Shown here piece after piece: positions 16,201-24,431 of a stretch of DNA of 42,760 nt. Source of the DNA: Candidatus Acetothermia bacterium (GTDB taxonomy: Bacteria; Bipolaricaulota; Bipolaricaulia; Bipolaricaulales; Bipolaricaulaceae); the NCBI GenBank assembly GCA_003562845.1, contig PWTL01000008.1, forward strand, positions 1 through 42,760, read 5' to 3'. Both the position numbers and the translations under genes were made by a program. The notes under the pieces were generated by a model that was given only the letters and a program-made list of their open reading frames with translations, did not search any database and was not told the origin of the DNA. Position 1 is the stretch's first letter. Each line of letters starts with the position of its first letter.

Positions 16201-16634
16201 GAAGGATGGCCTTTGCCACGCTGGAGGATCGCACAGGAGAACTGGAAATCGTCGTCCCTCGCAAAATATTCGAGAACGCCCCCACGTTGTTCGTTGAGGA
16301 TGTCCTCCTCATGGCAAAGGTCAAGTCCTCCACTCGCAACGGGGGACGACGCCATGCAGCGGTGCACGTGGAGCCTCTAGGCGAAGCCCCCGAAAGATCG
16401 GTGACGGCATGCACCATAGTGCTCCCGGCAGAGCTCGCCGAGAGGCAGACACTGGAGAGGCTGGCCGAGCTCCTGGCTGACCATCCGGGACCCCTGCCCG
16501 CCCAAGTGCGAATATGCGAAAACGGCCGCACAGTGACCATTATGGCGAGCCCCCGTTACGGAGTGCGTCAGTGTGGCGAGTTGGCGGAGGAACTGGTCAA
16601 GCTGGGACCCGGCATCCGGTTAGACTGGCAATGA
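13242..16634 (+). CDS. dnaE: DNA polymerase III alpha subunit
   Basis: A 1130-aa C-family replicative polymerase. The PHP domain starts at once with FVHLHVHSEYSLLDA and keeps its metal-binding histidines. The palm contains GRGSAAGSLVAYVLGIT and the catalytic DIDIDF near residue 397. Later come the fingers (KADKLRKAMGKKK-like stretch), a helix-hairpin-helix region, LLGLYLSGHPLDEH, and a C-terminal OB fold (RTKVISTSGGGRMAFATLEDRTG). The size is typical for DnaE. It follows ftsB by two bases and overlaps yvcK by four (ATGA), so it belongs to the eno operon. Confidence 0.97.
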   Translation: MGFVHLHVHSEYSLLDATCRVRDLARRAAELGMPAVALTDHGVASGLVKFASACRSHKVKPILGCELYVARGKRHERRSGTGEEAYHHLVVLAADRTGWRNLTTLVNRGHTEGFYYKPRVDLDLLEEHAGGLIALSACESGQVQRRLRSGVDKAAQAAGKLAEIFPDRFYLELQEHGLERNHKLIKGGLELAKRLNLPYVATSDVHYLRPEDAEAHQVLINIQGGKRVDEDSARSLDGDGYHFLTEEEIRERFREIPKAVERTVEVAERIEFDLELGARWLPRFPVPEGYPDAQSFLERRAREGAQRKYGDPLPEAVQQRLDYELSVIGHKELGAYFLIVADFVDYARQSNIPVGPGRGSAAGSLVAYVLGITKVDPLEYAILFERFLNPDRVSLPDIDIDFCIRGRDAVIRYAADKYGRDHVAQIGTFDRMASRSVLRDVSRVLGIPYERADRIAKLVPFGIPLGRALEQVPELKSASGEDETARRLFTIARKLEGLLRNASTHAAGVVITPEPLERFVPLLRLTDGEYVTQLDMHDLEALGLLKMDFLGLRNLTLLDDVRRLVTDREGSAPELEEIPLNDEPTFQLIREADTTGVFQLESAGIRALVRRLEPSEFRDLIAILALYRPGPLESGMVEDYIERKHGRQAPSPPHPSVEEILEETHGLPIYQDQIMLMAQRVAGFSLAEADKLRKAMGKKKPQVMAEMEARFLQGCASNGISEAEAKQLFGHIEKFAGYGFVKGHAAAYAFVTYWTAYFKAHYPTEFMAALLSSVLGNTDKLASYIGECRDMDIEVLPPDVNESDVDFTPVEAGKIRFGLGAIKHVGRAAVEALLEARGTGFASFFDLARRVDPERVGREALECLIKAGAMDALAASRKALLSQVEEALRLAHISRRERLSGQQSFFGADELTPALRVDTEEFPKETMLRFERELLGLYLSGHPLDEHRERLHAAGAVPLAEAPEREGSFIVAGRVKRTKVISTSGGGRMAFATLEDRTGELEIVVPRKIFENAPTLFVEDVLLMAKVKSSTRNGGRRHAAVHVEPLGEAPERSVTACTIVLPAELAERQTLERLAELLADHPGPLPAQVRICENGRTVTIMASPRYGVRQCGELAEELVKLGPGIRLDWQ

Positions 16635-17956
16635 GAATACGTCCGGCGCTGCGGCTCCTCCTTCCGGGGATCAGGGTCAAGCGCTGGATGGCCTTGTCCC
16701 TCGCTTCAACAGCGCTCATCGTGTTCGGGGCTCTGTGTCTGGTGGGGCAAGAAGGCATGCGTGGCCTGTACGCGCTCCTCCTGCGCCATTTCCCGTTCCT
16801 GTGGAGGCCGGTGCTCGGAGGGGCGGCTCTGGCCGTGGGCGTAGGCGGAGCAGTGTTAGGTATGGCCATGGCAGTCCGCTCCATCACCGCTGCCTTCTCC
16901 ACGGGGAGAGCCGGCTCATTGGCCGAGGCAGTGTACCAGGCCCGGGTGCTTCCGGCCGCCCCCAATGTAGTGGCTGTGGGAGGAGGAACCGGCTTGCCCA
17001 CCGTCCTGCGCGGCCTGAAACACCACACCGCCAACATCACCGCCGTGGTCACGGTGATGGACAGCGGTGGGAGCTCAGGTCGGCTACGTCTGGAACTCGA
17101 TGTGCTTCCCCCTGGAGACGTGCGCAACTGTTTGCTCGCTCTGGCAGAGGACGAGGAGCGCATGAGTCGCTTATTCCAGTTTCGGTTTCACTCTGGGGAA
17201 GGGTTGGCTGGTCACTCCCTGGGCAACCTCCTCCTCGCCGGACTGGATCAGCTCTCGGGGGGACTGGACAGGGCAGTGGAGGAGGCCAGCTACTTGCTTA
17301 GCGTCCGGGGTCAGGTCCTGCCTGCTACACTCGATAGCACCAACCTCACTGCGCGGATGCATGACGGAGCACGAGTCGAGGGGGAGGAAGCCATCGCCGA
17401 GGATCCCCGGCGCATCGAACTCGTCGGCTTGAATAGCCCTGCCCGTCCCTATCAACCTGTGCTCCAAGCGCTCGACCAAGCGGGGCTGATCACGCTGGGC
17501 CCGGGGAGCCTGTTCACAAGCGTCGTGCCCAGTCTGCTCGTGGAGGGAATGCCGGAGGCCATCGTGTCCTCCCCCGCCGAACGATTTGTGATGATGAATC
17601 TCATGACCCAGCCTGGGGAGACGGACGAGTTCACCGCACACGACCATCTGCGGGTGCTCGGCGATTATGTCGATCTCTCCCGCTTCCACGCGGTGGTGAT
17701 TAACAACCAGGAACCCCCCGAGGAGCTCCTCTCCCGATATCGTGAGGACGGGAGCATCCCCGTCCAGGATGACCTCGCCGGGGGACGCGCATTCGACCTG
17801 CGAGTGATCCGGGCGCCCCTACTTTCGGTCACAGAAATCTCCGGCAAACCTACCATCAAGCACGACTTCGCCGCCCTCGCCCGGGTGCTCACCTCCGAGG
17901 CGCGCTGCTTTCGGCGCTCCTGGACCCGCTGGTTCAACCCGCAACCACCCAACTAG
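16631..17956 (+). CDS. yvcK: YvcK/CofD-like protein (UPF0052) with N-terminal membrane segments
   Basis: A 441-aa protein. The first 90 residues hold two hydrophobic membrane segments. The rest is the UPF0052 domain: VVAVGGGTGLPTVLRGLK (about residue 113), VTVMDSGGSSGRLR, PPGDVRNCLLAL and GHSLGNLLLAGL. Bacillus YvcK is needed for growth on gluconeogenic carbon sources and for cell shape and binds UDP-sugars; the fold is shared with CofD transferases. The true start is the ATG at 16631 overlapping the dnaE stop. The membrane-anchored form is seen in various phyla. Its stop overlaps that of rtcB by 4 bp on the opposite strand. Confidence 0.9.
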   Translation: MRIRPALRLLLPGIRVKRWMALSLASTALIVFGALCLVGQEGMRGLYALLLRHFPFLWRPVLGGAALAVGVGGAVLGMAMAVRSITAAFSTGRAGSLAEAVYQARVLPAAPNVVAVGGGTGLPTVLRGLKHHTANITAVVTVMDSGGSSGRLRLELDVLPPGDVRNCLLALAEDEERMSRLFQFRFHSGEGLAGHSLGNLLLAGLDQLSGGLDRAVEEASYLLSVRGQVLPATLDSTNLTARMHDGARVEGEEAIAEDPRRIELVGLNSPARPYQPVLQALDQAGLITLGPGSLFTSVVPSLLVEGMPEAIVSSPAERFVMMNLMTQPGETDEFTAHDHLRVLGDYVDLSRFHAVVINNQEPPEELLSRYREDGSIPVQDDLAGGRAFDLRVIRAPLLSVTEISGKPTIKHDFAALARVLTSEARCFRRSWTRWFNPQPPN

Positions 17957-19401
17957 CCCTTCACACACACGAGGGGAAATACACGAGCAACTACGGCGTT
18001 CAACCCCGCTCGGACAGCCGCGTCGACCACGAGTTCGACGTCCTTGTACGCCCCGGGCGCCTCCTCGGCCACCCCCGGGGCCGAGTGGGCGCGCAGCTCG
18101 ATTCCCTGCCCCGCGAGATCCTTCGCCACCTGGTTGCCCCGCCACTTCTTCTTGGCCTTGGAGCGCGAGAGGGCACGTCCGGCACCGTGCACACCGGACC
18201 CAAACACCTCGGCCATGCCCTTCTCCGTTCCGCGCATGATGTAGGATGAGGTTCCCATGGTCCCTCCGACAAAGATCGGGTGGCCCACACTCTTGTACCG
18301 CTCAGGGTTCTCCGCCCGCCTCGGGCCGAAGGCGCGGGTGGATCCCTTGCGATGCACCAGAAGCTCGATCTCTCGGCCGTCCACCATGTGGCGTTCGAGT
18401 TTCACGTTGTTGTGGCCCACATCGTAGACGGTGCGGATCTGCTCGTGGGGAAGCGAGAACATGGGCGCCACGACCTCGCGCACCAAATGGCCAATCGTTT
18501 GCCGGTTGGCAAGCGCGCAGTTCACCCCGGCGGCAACCGCGGACAGGTAACGCTGCCCTTCCGGCGAACGGATAGGCGCACAGACCAGCTCTCGCTCTCT
18601 TATGGGGATCTCGTACTTCTTGCTGGCTCTCTCCAATTCCTGCAGGTAGTCTTGCCCGATCTGATGGCCCAGCGCCCGCGACCCACAGTGAATGGCCACC
18701 AGTATCTGGCCCTGTTCTATGCCATATGCTTCTGCTGCGTCCTGGTCCAGGATTTCCACTACTTCTTGAACCTCCAAGTAATGGTTCCCCGAACCCAAAG
18801 TGCCCACTTGCCGGAACTGTCGTTGCTTCGCCTTCAGCGATACCGCCTCGGGGTCAGCGCCCTCCATGCACCCCCCCTCTTCGGTGTACTCGAGGTCTTC
18901 CGGGACCCCGAATCCTCGTCCCACAGCAAACCGCGCTCCCTTGCGCAACACCTCGTCGATTCCCTCGACGGACAGCCGCACCTTCCCCTCGGAGCCCAGC
19001 CCCGCCGGGACCCCGCCGAACAGGCGATCGGCCAATTCCTCTTTCCGGGGGCGAACATCGTCCGCTGATAGCGGCGTAGCGAGGACGCGCACCCCGCAGT
19101 TGATGTCGAAACCCACCCCCCCCATGACCACAACCCCTTCGTCAAGCGTGAACGCCCCGACCCCACCGATCGGAAAGCCGTATCCTGGGTGTATATCGGG
19201 CATGGCAATGGACGCTTTGACAATGCCCGGAAGGCAGGCCACATTGCGCACTTGCCCGAGGGCGTTCCACTCCTGCCCACCGCGCGATTCTTCGAGCAGG
19301 GGAGCTAAGAGCTCTTCCGAGGCGTATATACGCCCGGGAACCAGCATCTCTCCTCTCCGCGGTATCTCCCATATGTAATCGCTTATCTTCCTATATTCCA
19401 T
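17953..19401 (-). CDS. rtcB: RNA-splicing ligase RtcB
   Basis: A 482-aa GTP- and manganese-dependent ligase that joins 2',3'-cyclic phosphate (or 3'-phosphate) and 5'-OH RNA ends. Visible motifs are the metal-binding GGVGFDINCGVR, GSGNHYLEVQ, HCGSRALGHQIG, YDVGHNNVKLE, the GTMGTSSYIM stretch, and the terminal HGAGRALSRSKA containing the histidine that becomes guanylylated. No intein is present. GGGAGG lies before the ATG. It is third in an operon with archease (12-bp gap) and thpR upstream. Confidence 0.97.
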   Translation of the reverse strand: MEYRKISDYIWEIPRRGEMLVPGRIYASEELLAPLLEESRGGQEWNALGQVRNVACLPGIVKASIAMPDIHPGYGFPIGGVGAFTLDEGVVVMGGVGFDINCGVRVLATPLSADDVRPRKEELADRLFGGVPAGLGSEGKVRLSVEGIDEVLRKGARFAVGRGFGVPEDLEYTEEGGCMEGADPEAVSLKAKQRQFRQVGTLGSGNHYLEVQEVVEILDQDAAEAYGIEQGQILVAIHCGSRALGHQIGQDYLQELERASKKYEIPIRERELVCAPIRSPEGQRYLSAVAAGVNCALANRQTIGHLVREVVAPMFSLPHEQIRTVYDVGHNNVKLERHMVDGREIELLVHRKGSTRAFGPRRAENPERYKSVGHPIFVGGTMGTSSYIMRGTEKGMAEVFGSGVHGAGRALSRSKAKKKWRGNQVAKDLAGQGIELRAHSAPGVAEEAPGAYKDVELVVDAAVRAGLNAVVARVFPLVCVKG

Positions 19402-19413
19402 GGGACGCCTCCC

Positions 19414-19842
19414 TCATAAGTCGAGAACACACTGGGCGACGGCGCAACCTTCGTCCATCTCCACACGTACACCGCAGTAGGTGGCGGCTTTCACCTCCAC
19501 CTGAGGACTATGTCGCCTCACGTCCAACGGTTCGCCCCAAGCCCTCCCTCTGAGCCGCCACGTTGCGCCAGCCGACTCGATGTCCACCTCGAAGCGGGAG
19601 AACACCATGCCCTCGATGTCGCGCTGGGCGAGCAGTTCTCCCAGCCAAGACACCAGCAAAGACTCGAGCGTATCTCCCTCAAGTTCTACCTCAACGGCTC
19701 TCTCCGGGCGCACAGCGGACAACGACACCATCAAGGAGAACATGCCCCGAGCAGCCTCCGCAAAGGCCTCGTCGAAGTCGGCACCGATACCCCGCACGCC
19801 TGCATCGGCAATGTGTTCCAGAATCTCGTAGGGCAAGCTCAT
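19414..19842 (-). CDS. Archease (RtcB activator)
   Basis: A 142-aa protein of the archease family, which speeds guanylylation and turnover of RtcB. It begins with YEILEHIADAGVRGIGADFDEAFAEAARGMF, the family start with the acidic metal-binding residues, and ends with EVKAATYCGVRVE...CVLDL, the usual C-terminal strand. It lies directly upstream of rtcB and its start overlaps the thpR stop by four bases. Confidence 0.92.
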   Translation of the reverse strand: MSLPYEILEHIADAGVRGIGADFDEAFAEAARGMFSLMVSLSAVRPERAVEVELEGDTLESLLVSWLGELLAQRDIEGMVFSRFEVDIESAGATWRLRGRAWGEPLDVRRHSPQVEVKAATYCGVRVEMDEGCAVAQCVLDL

Positions 19843-20387
19843 CCTCCCAAGGGCAACCGGGCAACCGGCCTGTACGTGGGGCCTCGCGGGCCGAGAACCG
19901 AGCTCATGAGTACCACCTCGTCCACCGGCACCGTGAGCGGGCCTCGGGGGAGGGGGGCGATCACGTGCGCCACGTCACAGGGGCTGCGGAAGCGGGCTAG
20001 CGTTGCGTGCGGCGATGGCCTACGGCGCTCGGGGGGAAGCCCCACCGCCTGCGCAACCTCCTCGAGCCCCTGCGCGATACTAGTGAAACGCTCGTCCCCT
20101 TCCGCAGCCCCGGCCCACAACACGCGGGCCCGTTCTGGGCGAGGGTAGGCGCCCAGGGTCGTCAGCTTGAGGTGAAAGGGCTCGAACTCCCCGGCTACGC
20201 CTGCGGCGAGCTGTTGAGCCTCCACGGCTGCGTCTTCCCCCATCTCTCCCAGGAAACGCAGCGTGATGTGTAAGTTCTCCGGGTTCACCCACTTGGCGCT
20301 CCCCAGCTTGCGCTTCAACTGGTTTCCTGTCTCCGCCAGTAGCCCTCTTACCTCATCGGGAAGCTCTACGCAGAAGAACAAACGCAT
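19839..20387 (-). CDS. thpR: RNA 2',3'-cyclic phosphodiesterase (ThpR/LigT family)
   Basis: A 182-aa 2H phosphoesterase with the two HxT motifs HITLRFLGEM and HATLARFRSP. Family members hydrolyse 2',3'-cyclic phosphate RNA ends to 2'-phosphates. Placed at the head of an operon with archease and rtcB, it acts on the same type of end that RtcB ligates, so it may compete with or process substrates for RtcB. A perfect TATAAT lies nine bases before the ATG with no ribosome-binding site, indicating a leaderless or nearly leaderless mRNA. Confidence 0.92.
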   Translation of the reverse strand: MRLFFCVELPDEVRGLLAETGNQLKRKLGSAKWVNPENLHITLRFLGEMGEDAAVEAQQLAAGVAGEFEPFHLKLTTLGAYPRPERARVLWAGAAEGDERFTSIAQGLEEVAQAVGLPPERRRPSPHATLARFRSPCDVAHVIAPLPRGPLTVPVDEVVLMSSVLGPRGPTYRPVARLPLGG

Positions 20388-20396
20388 GACGCCTTC

Positions 20397-20402
20397 ATTA
20401 TA
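20397..20402 (-). promoter_or_regulatory. -10 element of the RNA-repair operon
   Basis: Minus-strand TATAAT nine bases before the thpR ATG; the transcript leader would be 2-3 nt. No clear -35 box. It faces away from the Cdc48-type gene 60 bp away. Confidence 0.6.
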
Positions 20403-20455
20403 TCCGTTGGCGCTGCCCTGCCTTCCCCATTACCATGATACGGTGGAGCGTAAAC

Positions 20456-22744
20456 ATGGCTGAGGACAAGAAGACAGTCGCGTTGAAGGTCGCCGAGGCA
20501 CACCAGCAAGATGTGGGCAAGGGGATTGCTCGTATCTCCTCGCAACATCTGGCGGAGCTCGACGTCTCTCCCGGTGAGCCTGTGGAGATCAGGGGACGCA
20601 ATTCCGCCGGCGCCATAGCGGCCCCCGGCTATCAGGCGGACGAAGGGCTGGAGATCATCCGTGTCGACGGACTTGTGCGCTCAGCTGCCGAGGTGGGCGT
20701 AGGACACACCGTAGAGGTGGCCAAGGCCGAGTGGCGCCCGGCCGCGCAGGTGACGCTGGCCCCGGCCCGCAAAGGCGTCCGCCTCGTGGCCTCACCGGAG
20801 AGCCTGCAGAGGGCGCTGATGGGGCGAGTGGTGCAAACCGGGGACATTGTGTCCACGGCTGCACGGGTCCCCCAGACACCTCTCGGTGGAGACCTCCTCA
20901 CCGAACGCATCTTCCGCGAGTTCTTCGACGTAGGGCAGCAGTTCGGACTGGGCGAAGTCAGGCTGCGCGTGGTGAAAAGCAGCCCCAAAGGTCTGGTGCG
21001 GATTACCGAAGACACTGAGGTTGAGCTCCTTCCCGAGCACGTGGAGGCAGCCGAGAGCGAGCGCGACGTCCCCGAAGTGGCCTACGAAGATATCGGCGGC
21101 CTGCACCCCGTGATTCAGAAGATCCGAGAGATGGTCGAGCTACCGCTCAAGAAGCCCGAACTTTTCGACCGCATGGGCATCGAACCTCCCCGCGGAGTAC
21201 TCTTGCACGGCCCGCCCGGCACCGGTAAGACCCTGCTGGCGAAGGCCGTGGCCCACGAGACCGACGCACACTTCATATCTCTGTCCGGTCCCGAGATCAT
21301 GTCCCGTTACTACGGGGAGTCCGAACAGCGACTGCGAGAGATCTTCGAAGATGCGGAGAAGAACGCGCCGTCGATCGTGTTCATAGATGAGCTGGACTCC
21401 ATCGCCCCCAAGAGAGCAGAGGTCACCGGCGAGGTGGAACGCCGGGTCGTATCCCAGCTACTCACTTTGATGGACGGGCTGCAAGAACGTCGCAATGTCA
21501 TCGTCATGGGCGCGACAAACCGCATAGAGGCCATCGACCAAGCCCTGCGCCGGCCCGGCCGCTTCGACCGCGAGATCGAGGTACGTGTGCCTGACCGCGA
21601 GGGACGCAGCGAGATCTTCATGATCCACACCCGAGCCATGCCGTTGGCGCAGGACGTCGATCTGGCCGAGTACGCCGAGCTGACCCATGGATTTGTGGGC
21701 TCGGACATCGAGGCTCTGTGTCGCGAGGCGGCCATGAACGCCCTGCGCCGGGCCCTCCCCCGCATCAACCTAGAGGAGGAAGGCATCCCTGCCGAACTCA
21801 TGGAGGAGCTGGTAGTACAGCGTACAGACTTCGAGCAGGCGATGAAGGAGGTACGCCCCTCGGCCATGCGGGAGGTGCTGGTGGAGGTGCCCCGAGTAAC
21901 CTGGGACGATATCGGCGGTCTGGCGGAAGTGAAGCAGCTTCTCAGCGAGGCAGTGGAACTCCCGCTGAAGCGGCCCGAAGTTTTCCGTCGCGTGGGGATC
22001 ACCCCACCCAAGGGGGTACTCATGTACGGCCCTCCGGGAACGGGAAAAACACTGCTGGCCAGGGCCGTGGCCAACGTGTCTTCGGCGAACTTCATCTCCG
22101 CAAAAGGCTCGGAGCTTCTGTCCAAATGGTACGGGGAGTCGGAACAGCTGGTGGCCGAAGTGTTTCGTAAGGCCCGTCAGGTGGCCCCGGCGGTGATATT
22201 CATGGACGAGCTCGATTCCCTGGCCCCGCGGCGGGGGTCGGCCGCAGGGGAGCCCCATGCCACTGAGCGGATAGTGAACCAGCTTCTGGCAGAGCTTGAC
22301 GGACTGGAGGAGCTCCGCGGGGTGGTCGTCATCGGAGCCACGAACCGGCCCGACCTCCTGGATCCGGCTCTTCTCCGCCCGGGACGGCTGGGAGAGCTCA
22401 TCTACGTGCCGGTGCCCGATGCAGAGGCTCGTCTGGCAATCTACCGCGTGCACACGCGGGACATGAGCCTGGGAGAGGACGTAGCGTTGGAGGAGCTGGC
22501 CCGGCACAGCGAGCGGTTCTCCGGAGCCGACATCGCCGAGGTTTGCCGCAAGGCAGGGCGGTTGGCCCTGCGGGAGAGTCTGGAGACGGAGAAGGTGGAG
22601 ATGCGGCATTTTCGCGAGGCACTGCAGGACACGCAGCCCTCCATCACCCCCAAGCTCGAGGAGCGCTACCGGAAACTACGACAAGAACTACGTCACGCCA
22701 CGCGACGGATCGGTTTTTTCGTGGAGGATGAACAGACCCCTTGA
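20456..22744 (+). CDS. Cdc48/VCP-type AAA+ ATPase
   Basis: A 762-aa protein with the full Cdc48 layout: an N-terminal double-psi barrel type domain (residues 1-190), then two AAA+ modules. D1 has Walker [14 protein letters not shown] near 252 and Walker [13 protein letters not shown] near 308. D2 has [13 protein letters not shown] near 525 and [13 protein letters not shown] near 581. Arginine-finger regions ([22 protein letters not shown]) are present. These hexameric unfoldases extract and unfold proteins; they are common in archaea and found in some bacteria. I start at ATG 20456 with GGTGGAG upstream, not 20435. A terminator follows. Confidence 0.95.
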   Translation: MAEDKKTVALKVAEAHQQDVGKGIARISSQHLAELDVSPGEPVEIRGRNSAGAIAAPGYQADEGLEIIRVDGLVRSAAEVGVGHTVEVAKAEWRPAAQVTLAPARKGVRLVASPESLQRALMGRVVQTGDIVSTAARVPQTPLGGDLLTERIFREFFDVGQQFGLGEVRLRVVKSSPKGLVRITEDTEVELLPEHVEAAESERDVPEVAYEDIGGLHPVIQKIREMVELPLKKPELFDRMGIEPPRGVLLHGPPGTGKTLLAKAVAHETDAHFISLSGPEIMSRYYGESEQRLREIFEDAEKNAPSIVFIDELDSIAPKRAEVTGEVERRVVSQLLTLMDGLQERRNVIVMGATNRIEAIDQALRRPGRFDREIEVRVPDREGRSEIFMIHTRAMPLAQDVDLAEYAELTHGFVGSDIEALCREAAMNALRRALPRINLEEEGIPAELMEELVVQRTDFEQAMKEVRPSAMREVLVEVPRVTWDDIGGLAEVKQLLSEAVELPLKRPEVFRRVGITPPKGVLMYGPPGTGKTLLARAVANVSSANFISAKGSELLSKWYGESEQLVAEVFRKARQVAPAVIFMDELDSLAPRRGSAAGEPHATERIVNQLLAELDGLEELRGVVVIGATNRPDLLDPALLRPGRLGELIYVPVPDAEARLAIYRVHTRDMSLGEDVALEELARHSERFSGADIAEVCRKAGRLALRESLETEKVEMRHFREALQDTQPSITPKLEERYRKLRQELRHATRRIGFFVEDEQTP

Positions 22745-22769
22745 CAGCGGGTCCCCCCCGTCGTATATA
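22741..22769 (+). promoter_or_regulatory. Consensus-like promoter overlapping the Cdc48-type stop codon
   Basis: TTGACA (22741-22746), 17-bp spacer, TATATA (22764-22769). It points at a terminator that starts nine bases later, so it would make only a very short RNA or an antisense to the SRP RNA if termination leaks. Confidence 0.45.
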
Positions 22770-22777
22770 AGGAGTGT

Positions 22778-22800
22778 GGCCCGCAGTCGCGGGCCTTTTT
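22778..22800 (+). terminator. Terminator of the Cdc48-type gene
   Basis: GGCCCGC-AGTC-GCGGGCC followed by TTTTTGTTT, a strong intrinsic terminator on the plus strand 34 bp after the stop codon. Confidence 0.9.
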
Positions 22801-22835
22801 GTTTGCTCGGTCAGAATAGAGACCGCAAGCGATAA

Positions 22836-23110
22836 GGTCCGTGCGGACCGCCGTCGCGGGAGGGCCGCCGGGCGCACCCAGATCGCGGGCTCAGGCCAAG
22901 GTTTCCCCTATCACCCACAGGGACCGGCTTACCGCTGCTCCCTTCCGGGTCTGACGGGATTCACCAGTGTGTGTCGCAGGGGGCTCAGCCGTCAACGCCC
23001 CGGTTTCCAGGCCGCTTCCAACTCCCGCTCCCTCTCGGGCAGTCCATCGGCCCCACATATAGCGGGTTTTGGGTGCAGGGGACCGCTAGCCCCCCGCCGT
23101 GCACGGACCC
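22836..23110 (-). ncRNA. ffs: Large bacterial SRP RNA (with Alu domain)
   Basis: Minus strand, about 275 nt. The S domain has the diagnostic GTCAGACCCGGAAGGGAGCAGC, the Ffh-binding tip. The 5' part has the Alu-domain pattern CACGGCGGGGGGCTAGCGGTCCCCTGCACCC, as in Bacillus scRNA. The ends pair perfectly (GGTCCGTGC at the 5' end with GCACGGACC at 22844-22836). It targets membrane and secreted proteins with Ffh. A promoter fits the 5' end. The exact ends are estimates. Confidence 0.9.
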
Positions 23111-23117
23111 ACCAAGG

Positions 23118-23146
23118 AGTTTATGGACCGAAGAGCTCGGCGTCAA
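23118..23146 (-). promoter_or_regulatory. Promoter of SRP RNA
   Basis: Minus-strand TTGACG (23146-23141), 17-bp spacer, TAAACT (23123-23118); the predicted start near 23111 agrees with the 5' end set by base pairing. Confidence 0.65.
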
Positions 23147-23248
23147 AGATGCCCCTCGCCAGCGGTACAAAGAGCCGCGCACCCGGGCCAAGAGGGAGAA
23201 AACCGATCGCGTTGTTGGTCTATAAACCACGAACCACCAACCGAACTC

Positions 23249-23338
23249 TGGCGGAGGGGGTGGGATTCGAACCCACGGCACCCTTGCGAGTGCACCGGTT
23301 CTCCAGACCGGTGGTTTAGACCGCTCGCCCACCCCTCC
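23249..23338 (-). tRNA. tRNA-Ser (anticodon GGA)
   Basis: A 90-nt tRNA with the long variable arm of class II tRNAs. Acceptor GGAGGGG pairs with CCCCTCC, the discriminator is G, and CCA is encoded. The anticodon arm CCGGT-CTGGAGA-ACCGG gives anticodon GGA. The T arm is GTGGGTTCGAATCCCAC. Confidence 0.95.
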
Positions 23339-23348
23339 GTAGTCAGGA

Positions 23349-23377
23349 ATTCTAAGTCCCCGCAAGCATGCCGGCAA
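23349..23377 (-). promoter_or_regulatory. Promoter of tRNA-Ser
   Basis: Minus-strand TTGCCG (23377-23372), 17-bp spacer, TAGAAT (23354-23349), ten bases before the tRNA. Confidence 0.7.
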
Positions 23378-23390
23378 GCAGTCATCCGTA

Positions 23391-24332
23391 CTAACCGGGA
23401 AGAGCCCAGCCCACGGCCAGCCAGAATAGCGCCCCCACCACACCCGCGAGGACAGGGGTCAACACCCAACCCAAACCGATAGAGGCCATCTGCCTCACGT
23501 TCACCGTCTGTACGCCCCGTACAAGGCCGATGCCCAGCACAGCACCCACCACAGCCTGGGACGTGGAAACGGGGACACCCACATAGGCGAACAGCCGCAG
23601 TATGGCCGCCTGCGAGATGGCGGCAAACAAAGCTGGGAGCAAACCCAGATGCACAAGCCTCTCCCCCACCGTCTCCATCACCCGTCGGGAGTAGGTGAGG
23701 ACACCCAGGGCAATGCTCGCTGCCCCGATAACCGCCGCCACAGGAACAGAGAGCAGCCCCGCCCCCACGTAGACGCCGGTGACGTTGGCTACGCTGTTGG
23801 CTCCCAGAGCATACGAGCCCAACACGCCGACCAACACGATCCCCCAGCGCAGCACGGTATTGTACACCGCCAGGCCGCTCAGCCAGCGTTCAAGAACTGG
23901 GCTCAAGAAGCGGTGAAGGGTGTAGGCGATGATGAGGCTTCCCAAAGGAGAAGTCACCCAGGAGGTGCCTATTCGCACGAGCACCCCCCACTCCACCGGG
24001 CGCCCCGCTACAAGTGCCACACCGATAATCGCCCCCACTGCCGCCTGTGTGGCTGATACCGGGATGCCTCGAACGGTCATCAGGGTTACGGTGAGCCCGG
24101 CCGCCAGACCAACGCAGAACGCAGTCGCCAGATCGTGCCCCGCCAGTGCCCCGTAGGTAGCCATGCCCCGCGCTCCCCCCAGGTACGCTCCGAGGATGAC
24201 GAACATGCCTGTCAAGACCACTGCGGCACGGTAGGAGATGGCACGCGCACCTACTCCGAGACCAAACACGTTGGCCGCGTCGTTGGTCCCTAGAGACCAA
24301 CCCATCAGGATACCTGGCAATAATGCCCACAT
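23391..24332 (-). CDS. PiT-family inorganic phosphate permease
   Basis: A 313-aa membrane protein with about ten hydrophobic segments. It has the two inverted family signatures: GTNDAANVFGLGVGAR in the first half and GANSVANVTGVYVGAG in the second, each followed by a PVSxTQA segment (GIPVSATQAAVGA and GVPVSTSQAVVGA). PiT proteins carry phosphate with a coupling ion (H+ or Na+), or metal-phosphate. No pho regulator or PhoU gene is adjacent. It has its own promoter and a GGGGG ribosome-binding site. Confidence 0.93.
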   Translation of the reverse strand: MWALLPGILMGWSLGTNDAANVFGLGVGARAISYRAAVVLTGMFVILGAYLGGARGMATYGALAGHDLATAFCVGLAAGLTVTLMTVRGIPVSATQAAVGAIIGVALVAGRPVEWGVLVRIGTSWVTSPLGSLIIAYTLHRFLSPVLERWLSGLAVYNTVLRWGIVLVGVLGSYALGANSVANVTGVYVGAGLLSVPVAAVIGAASIALGVLTYSRRVMETVGERLVHLGLLPALFAAISQAAILRLFAYVGVPVSTSQAVVGAVLGIGLVRGVQTVNVRQMASIGLGWVLTPVLAGVVGALFWLAVGWALPG

Positions 24333-24361
24333 TTCGCGCCCCCAGCGGTAGTATGGAGGAG

Positions 24362-24390
24362 TTTATACGCCTATGTATACTGGCGGTCAA
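24362..24390 (-). promoter_or_regulatory. Promoter of the phosphate permease
   Basis: Minus-strand TTGACC (24390-24385), 17-bp spacer, TATAAA (24367-24362), giving a leader of about 22 nt. Confidence 0.75.
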
Positions 24391-24431
24391 GGCCGAGAGT
24401 GGCTTGTGAAGCGAGGTTCTGGGGCACCCTT

